From Clostridium sp. BNL1100 (lineage in GTDB: Bacteria; Bacillota; Clostridia; Acetivibrionales; DSM-1351): DNA of 64,000 nt. Positions 58,463-64,000 of this stretch are shown here, piece by piece. The first letter of the stretch is position 1; each line of letters starts with the position of its first letter. The notes beneath the pieces were generated by a model. It was given only the letters and a program-made list of their open reading frames with translations. It had not been told where the DNA came from and did not search any database. Made by a program: the position numbers and the translations under genes. Location: the NCBI RefSeq assembly GCF_000244875.1, contig NC_016791.1:477501-541500 (forward strand), written 5' to 3'.

Positions 58463-59167
58463 ATGACAAAACTATTTTGTATTCCATATTCAGGGGCATC
58501 TGCCATGGTCTATTCCAAATGGACTAAACTTATAAATAAAGAAATCAAGGTAATCCCTTTGGAGCTTGCCGGAAGGGGAAGAAGATTCAACGACAAATTT
58601 TACAACGATATAGATGAAGCCGCAGAGGATTTATCTAATACTATAATAAACGAAGCAAAAGATGTTGATTATGCCCTCTTTGGACACAGTATGGGAGCTC
58701 GTGTAACATACGAAGTTTACTATAAGTTAATGGAAAAGGGTTTTAAGGAACCCGTTAAGATTTTCTTTTCAGGTTCAAAGGCACCACATCTTCCTCCGGA
58801 TGAAATTAAAAGGTATCAGTTACCCGATGACCAGTTCAAGCAAGTGGTTTTACAATACGGTGGCAATAGCGAAGATGTATTCAAAAACAAGGAATTATGT
58901 GATTTGTTTATTCCGATTCTAAGAGCTGATTTCCGTATATACGAGGAATATAAATTTGTTCCCGGAAGAGAAAAAATCAAAACGGATGTGGTTGTTTATT
59001 ATGGCAGGAGCGATAGCAGCATAACATATGATAATATGACTGCATGGCAGGAGGTTGCAGGCTCCGGCTTTAAGCTGGTGGCATTTGACGGGTCGCATTT
59101 TTATCTGAATGAGGATGTTAACGGAATAACTGCTTCAATCAATAAAGAGTTGGGCGGACAAAAATAA
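58463..59167 (+). CDS. Type II thioesterase
   Basis: 234 residues, alpha/beta hydrolase. Nucleophile Ser76 in GHSMGARV, Asp184 in GRSDSS and His212 in DGSHFYL make the triad; the start FCIPYSGASAMVYSKW is typical of editing thioesterases. Such enzymes remove wrong acyl groups from stalled T and ACP domains. It lies between two NRPS genes. ATG 58463 follows AGGAGTG; upstream GTG 58454 overlaps that site. Confidence 0.93.
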   Translation: MTKLFCIPYSGASAMVYSKWTKLINKEIKVIPLELAGRGRRFNDKFYNDIDEAAEDLSNTIINEAKDVDYALFGHSMGARVTYEVYYKLMEKGFKEPVKIFFSGSKAPHLPPDEIKRYQLPDDQFKQVVLQYGGNSEDVFKNKELCDLFIPILRADFRIYEEYKFVPGREKIKTDVVVYYGRSDSSITYDNMTAWQEVAGSGFKLVAFDGSHFYLNEDVNGITASINKELGGQK

Positions 59168-59212
59168 AACTATTGCTTAAGGTATGAATATAAAAACTGG
59201 GGAGTGTTTTAC

Positions 59213-62200
59213 ATGAGCAAAGAAATAAACAATAAGGTTGAAGGTATATATCTTTTGACTTCCATGCAGGAAGGAATGTTGTTTTATAAAAATCTTAATG
59301 AAAAAGATACCAGCTATTTTATACAATCTGTATTGAATCTGAAAGGTATTGTTGACGTAAAAAACATTCAGGAAGCGATTGATTTATTGGCTGTAAAACA
59401 TGATGCCTTAAGAACGGCATTTTTATATAAAAAGGTTGTCAAGCCGCGTCAGGTTGTTATGACGGAAAGAAAGCTTGAAAATCAATACATTGATTTATCA
59501 AATGTTCAAGATATAAACACTGAATTAGAGAGAATTAAAAAAGAAGATGTTGAAAGAGGATTTGATTTATCCAGAGATCCTTTAATGAGAGCTATACTCG
59601 TAAAAATCAGTAATGATGAATATAAAATGATATGGAGTTTCCACCATATAATTATGGATGGCTGGTGCTTTTCCTTAATTCTTAAAGATTTTATGTCAAA
59701 TTACGACCGGCTGCTAAAGGGCTGCTCACGAGAAGAGCTAGTAAAGGAAATTAAAGAATGCAATGCAGTAAGGACAAGCTATGGGGAATACTTGAAATGG
59801 CTGGAAAAGCAGGACAGAAATGAAGGCTTGGATTATTGGAAGGGAGTTCTGGAGGACTACGGGAGTACTGCGGATATTATTCCCCAGACTGCAGGGATAG
59901 GGACTGAGGAACAGGTTAAGACCGCTGAACTTCGTGTAGAAAAGGGACTGTGCAGTGCAATAAAAGAAATTAGCAAGAAGAATAAAGTAACCATTAATAC
60001 ATATCTGGAAGTTGCCTGGGGTGTGTTACTTCAGAAATTTAACAGGACAAATGATGTTGTTTTCGGTAAAGTTGTTTCAGGTAGAAATGCTGATTTGAAA
60101 GGAATAAATGAGACGGTAGGTCTTTTCATAAATACAATTCCTTCCCGTATTAAGGCAGATGAAAATATTTCGATAAAAGAGCTGGTTGACCGGACTATGG
60201 AGCAATCAGTGGAAAGTTCTAATTATGTTTATAATTCCCTTGCTGATATTCAGGAAATTACCGGGCTTGGCAAGGACTTGATAAAGACTCTGTTTGTATT
60301 CGAAAATTATTATGTAGATAAAGAGTCATATGAAAAGGGGATAGAGGATTTAAGCATGCAAATGGAATCTGCCAGAGAGCAGACAAACTATGCCATCTCA
60401 TTCAAAGCCTCTTTTTCAGATCAGGGATTTTTGCTTTCCGGCGAGGACAGTTTGGATTTAAGTATCATGTATGACCCTAAAAGATATACATATCAGGAGA
60501 TAGAGCAATTACTAAGAAGATATGAAATTACTCTGGCTCAGATTCTTTATAAGCAGGATACAAAAGTATCAGACATTGAATTGATTTCGAAGGAAGAGGC
60601 AGACAGGATAAAATATGTATTTAACAATACAGACAAAGACTATCCTCAGAATTTATGTCTGCATGAATTATTTGAAAAGCAGGTGAAAGAAAATCCTGAT
60701 AATATAGCAGCATCATTCAACGGAATTGAGATAACCTACCATCAACTGAATTTAAAGGCCAACCAGATTGCAAGAAAGCTGAAAGAGCTGGGAGTCATGC
60801 CTAAAGACACAGTTGTAATCATGGCTGAAAGAAGCATAGAACTTCTGATTGCGTTGTACGCCGTCATGAAAGCAGGAGGAACATATATTCCGGTAGACCC
60901 GACTTATCCTCAGGAAAGACTGGAATATATCGTAAGCGACTGTAAACCTAAGGCGATTCTGTCACGCAGGGAGTGTGTGGGTTTTAATACAGATGTGCCC
61001 TTCATATCATTAATTGATGAGGGTAATTATACATGTGAGGAAACAAATCAACCAATTGTAAATTCACCTGAGGACCCGGTATATATTATTTATACCTCGG
61101 GAACCACCGGGAAGCCAAAAGGAGTTGTGGTAAGACATAAATCCGTTGTCAACCATTTATATATTGTCAGGGATAGATTTTACAAGGGGGATGTAGGAGT
61201 AACACCTTTATTCACCAACCCTTCATTTGACTTGACAGTACCGTCTATATTTGGACCGCTGTCCTTTGGCAGTAAATGCTATATTTATGAAAATATTGAC
61301 GAAGGTATAGCAGATATTTTCAAAAATGATGAAATTTCATTAGTTAAGCTTACTCCATCCTTGCTTAAAACAATCTGTATGGACAAGAATCTGAAAAAGC
61401 CTAAAAACCTGAAATGCATTGTTCTTGGAGGAGAAAAACTGGACAAGGCACTTTTAAATAAAGCCTATGACCTTCTTGGGGGAGAGGTTGAGATTCATAA
61501 TGAATACGGCCCCACAGAAGCCACCGTTTTTGCCACCAGTACACTTATGGAAAAAGACAGTGAAAAAATCGTTACTATAGGAAATCCAGTTGAAAATATG
61601 CATATTTATATTCTGGATGGAATCAGGCTTTGCGGTATCGGCATTGTAGGAGAGCTATGCATCAGCGGCATAGGTTTGGCTACTGGATATTTAAATAAAG
61701 CTGAACTGACAGCAGAAAAGTTTATAGATAACCCATTTGAAGAAGGAAAGCTGTATAGATCAGGAGATTTAGCACGATGGCTGCCTGACGGCACCATTGA
61801 ATTTATTGACAGAATAGATGATCAGGTAAAAATCAGAGGGTTCAGAATTGAAACGGCTGAAATTGAAAATGTTCTGCGTAGCATCGAAGGTATCAATGAT
61901 GCGGTAGTAATACCAAGGAAAGACGAAAACGGAGAAAATGAGCTTTATGCTTACCTTGTGTCAGATATAGCCATGAGATATGACCAGGTAAGGGAGAAAA
62001 TGAGAAGAATACTCCCAGATTATATGATACCGAATTATATGATGACAATCGATGAAATACCTCTTACTTTGAACGGAAAACTGGATAAGAGAAAGCTGCC
62101 GATAATAGATGTCAAGAGCAGTACAGAATATCTGGCTCCAAGAAATGAGATTGAAAAAAGTATTTGTAACATATTTGAGGAGGTCTTAAATAAAGAAAAA

Positions 62201-64000
62201 ATAGGCGTTCGGGACAATTTTTTTGAAATCGGAGGCCATAGCCTTAGAGCTACCCGGGTCATAAACCAGATTGAGATTAATACCGGAATAAGACTTCCGT
62301 TACAGCTTATATTCGGCAAACCTACAGCTGAAGAGATTGCAGAGGAACTGGCAACCCGAATTAAGGGCCAGCATACTTCCATACCCAAAGCAGAAACCAA
62401 AAAGTATTATCCCATGTCTTCAACCCAAAAGAGAATGTACTTTATGTACCAGATTGATGAGTCGGGTATTTCCTACAATATGCCAAACATTATGAGGGTC
62501 AGAGGCAGTCTGGACATTGAAAAGCTAAAGGATGCTTTTTCATATCTTCTAAGCAGACATGAGATTTTAAGAACTGAGTTCCATATGCAGGACGGCAATA
62601 TGGTTCAGGAAATCCACGAAAATCCTGTTGTTGACTTTACATACATAGAATCCCAACTGTCAGTTGACGAACTTGCAGAATCATTTATCAGAAAATTTGA
62701 ACTGGAAAAGCTTCCGCTGATAAGAATGCAGGTTGCAAAAACAAATGATGAAATGTACATTCTTCTTGATATGCATCATATTGTTTCAGATGGTGTAAGT
62801 GAGGGTGTATTTATCAATGAACTCTTAAAATACTATAATGGTATGGAACTTGAAGAACTCAGAATCCAATACAAGGATTATAGTGAGTGGATGAATACCA
62901 GAGATTTTTCCAAGCAAAAAGAATTCTGGATAAAGACCTTTGAGGGAGAAATACCTGTTATTGACCTGCCTTATGATTTTACTCGCCCACAAAATCGCAG
63001 CTATAAAGGTAAAATGGTAAAAACATCATTCGGTAAAGAAATAAAGGACCAAATTATGAAGGTCTCAAAGAGCACAGGTTCAACAGAGTATATGATACTA
63101 TTGTCTGCCGTAATGATTTTGCTTGGCAAATACAGTCGGCAGGAAGATATCATTGTGGGAAGTCCTATATCCGGGAGAACTCACAGGGATATTGAGAATA
63201 TGATGGGTATGTTTATCAATACACTTGCAATGAGGGCCAGACCACGAAAAGATGAGACGGTTCTTGGATTTATTAATAACGTAAAGGAAATGACCCTGCA
63301 AGCCTATGAGAATCAGGAATACCCATTTGAGCAACTTGTAGAAGATCTGAATATTCAAAGTGAAATTTCAAGAAATGTTCTTTTTGATGTAATGTTCGTA
63401 TACCAGAATTATGAAAAGCGTAACTTGAAATCAAAGGAACTTACTCTGGAGGCCTGCGCCCCTGAAATAGATATTGAAAAGTTTGATTTGACAATACATG
63501 TAGACGTTACGGATGATGAATACCTTGTTGCGTTCAGCTATTGCTTGGATTTGTATTGTGAAGATTCAATTAGAATCATGATGAAGCATCTGGAAGTAAT
63601 TCTATGCAGTATGATGGCGGATACCAGTCAAAAAATCAAGGATGTAGGTATTCTTACTGTTGACGAGAAGGATCAGGTTATCCATCAGTTTAATAATACA
63701 TTTGAATCTTATCCATTTGAGAGAACTGTAATTGAGATGTTTGAAGAACAGGTAAAAATAAGTCCTGATAAAATTGTATTGGAGTATGGTGACATACATT
63801 TGACATATGGTGAGCTTAATGCAAGAGCAAATTGTATTGCCTCCAAGTTGAGAAATCTCGGAGTAAAAAATGACGACAGAGTGGCCATAATTGCAGAACG
63901 CAGTATTGAGACAGTTCTCGGTATTGTTGCTGTTCTTAAGGCTGGAGGAGCGTATGTTCCCGTTGATCCCGGCTATCCTGTGGACAGGATACAGTTTATG
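59213..64000 (+). CDS. Nonribosomal peptide synthetase, C-A-T-C-A..., 3' end outside window
   Basis: Open for all 1596 codons to the right edge. C3 (about 1-440; H144-H145 in HHIIMDGW) opens GIYLLTSMQEGML, as in condensation domains that follow an E domain, matching the preceding synthetase. A3 (about 460-925, YTSGTTGKPKG near 627) has a pocket read by eye as D-L-P-K-V-G-E-V-F, which I cannot assign; it is nearest in style to Asn/Asp-type codes. T3 Ser1010 (GGHSLRA), C4 (about 1060-1490, H1188-H1189 in HHIVSDG), then A4 begins (LTYGELNARAN, KAGGAYVPVD) and is cut by the window. ATG 59213 follows GGGGAG by 8 bases. Confidence 0.92.
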   Translation, partial: MSKEINNKVEGIYLLTSMQEGMLFYKNLNEKDTSYFIQSVLNLKGIVDVKNIQEAIDLLAVKHDALRTAFLYKKVVKPRQVVMTERKLENQYIDLSNVQDINTELERIKKEDVERGFDLSRDPLMRAILVKISNDEYKMIWSFHHIIMDGWCFSLILKDFMSNYDRLLKGCSREELVKEIKECNAVRTSYGEYLKWLEKQDRNEGLDYWKGVLEDYGSTADIIPQTAGIGTEEQVKTAELRVEKGLCSAIKEISKKNKVTINTYLEVAWGVLLQKFNRTNDVVFGKVVSGRNADLKGINETVGLFINTIPSRIKADENISIKELVDRTMEQSVESSNYVYNSLADIQEITGLGKDLIKTLFVFENYYVDKESYEKGIEDLSMQMESAREQTNYAISFKASFSDQGFLLSGEDSLDLSIMYDPKRYTYQEIEQLLRRYEITLAQILYKQDTKVSDIELISKEEADRIKYVFNNTDKDYPQNLCLHELFEKQVKENPDNIAASFNGIEITYHQLNLKANQIARKLKELGVMPKDTVVIMAERSIELLIALYAVMKAGGTYIPVDPTYPQERLEYIVSDCKPKAILSRRECVGFNTDVPFISLIDEGNYTCEETNQPIVNSPEDPVYIIYTSGTTGKPKGVVVRHKSVVNHLYIVRDRFYKGDVGVTPLFTNPSFDLTVPSIFGPLSFGSKCYIYENIDEGIADIFKNDEISLVKLTPSLLKTICMDKNLKKPKNLKCIVLGGEKLDKALLNKAYDLLGGEVEIHNEYGPTEATVFATSTLMEKDSEKIVTIGNPVENMHIYILDGIRLCGIGIVGELCISGIGLATGYLNKAELTAEKFIDNPFEEGKLYRSGDLARWLPDGTIEFIDRIDDQVKIRGFRIETAEIENVLRSIEGINDAVVIPRKDENGENELYAYLVSDIAMRYDQVREKMRRILPDYMIPNYMMTIDEIPLTLNGKLDKRKLPIIDVKSSTEYLAPRNEIEKSICNIFEEVLNKEKIGVRDNFFEIGGHSLRATRVINQIEINTGIRLPLQLIFGKPTAEEIAEELATRIKGQHTSIPKAETKKYYPMSSTQKRMYFMYQIDESGISYNMPNIMRVRGSLDIEKLKDAFSYLLSRHEILRTEFHMQDGNMVQEIHENPVVDFTYIESQLSVDELAESFIRKFELEKLPLIRMQVAKTNDEMYILLDMHHIVSDGVSEGVFINELLKYYNGMELEELRIQYKDYSEWMNTRDFSKQKEFWIKTFEGEIPVIDLPYDFTRPQNRSYKGKMVKTSFGKEIKDQIMKVSKSTGSTEYMILLSAVMILLGKYSRQEDIIVGSPISGRTHRDIENMMGMFINTLAMRARPRKDETVLGFINNVKEMTLQAYENQEYPFEQLVEDLNIQSEISRNVLFDVMFVYQNYEKRNLKSKELTLEACAPEIDIEKFDLTIHVDVTDDEYLVAFSYCLDLYCEDSIRIMMKHLEVILCSMMADTSQKIKDVGILTVDEKDQVIHQFNNTFESYPFERTVIEMFEEQVKISPDKIVLEYGDIHLTYGELNARANCIASKLRNLGVKNDDRVAIIAERSIETVLGIVAVLKAGGAYVPVDPGYPVDRIQFM

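Overview
The window comes from the chromosome of an AT-rich Gram-positive anaerobe of the class Clostridia. The evidence is the rrn operon followed by an uninterrupted S10-spc-alpha ribosomal protein superoperon, the order rplQ-ecfA1-ecfA2-ecfT-truA-rplM-rpsI, strong AGGAGG ribosome binding sites, many TTG/GTG starts and a four-cysteine adenylate kinase. The style resembles Ruminiclostridium (Clostridium cluster III), but that placement is a recollection-based inference, not a search result.

Region 1 (1-4060) is the distal part of an rRNA operon: spacer, tRNA-Ile(GAT), spacer, 23S rRNA with an enlarged helix 45, 5S rRNA and a terminator. Region 2 (4061-26495) is housekeeping: S10, spc and alpha operon genes (rpsJ to rplQ, with secY, adk, map, a KOW-domain protein, infA and rpoA), then an ECF transporter operon interrupted by a convergent rRNA-methyltransferase-like gene, truA, rplM and rpsI. 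Several intergenic gaps here hold strong stem-loops. L22 carries a long N-terminal extension and L17 an internal insertion.

Region 3 (26512-30045) is a boundary. An Nramp-family metal transporter gene on the minus strand has lost its 5' end exactly where a 531-residue large serine recombinase gene stops. The missing 5' part of the transporter is not found beyond the recombinase, so everything to the right may be an integrated island whose far end lies outside the window.

Region 4 (30046-64000, running off the right edge) is a hybrid trans-AT polyketide / nonribosomal peptide gene cluster. It encodes a free-standing acyltransferase; two KS-DH-KR-ACP proteins without internal AT; a degenerate acyltransferase lacking its nucleophile; a free-standing ketosynthase-like protein that keeps its cysteine but has lost both catalytic histidines; a PadR regulator, HAAS membrane protein and ABC-2 exporter behind a consensus promoter; a B12/radical-SAM protein with a long unassigned C-terminus; a 2360-residue NRPS (half C-A-T-C-A-T-E); a type II thioesterase; and the start of a second NRPS (C-A-T-C-A...). 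Both adenylation domains of the first NRPS read as phenylalanine-type and lie in an almost identical 2.03-kb tandem duplication. The most unusual elements are the tandem pair of catalytically impaired AT and KS proteins, and an NRPS that begins with only the C-terminal half of a condensation domain. Together they suggest a non-standard handover from polyketide to peptide assembly.
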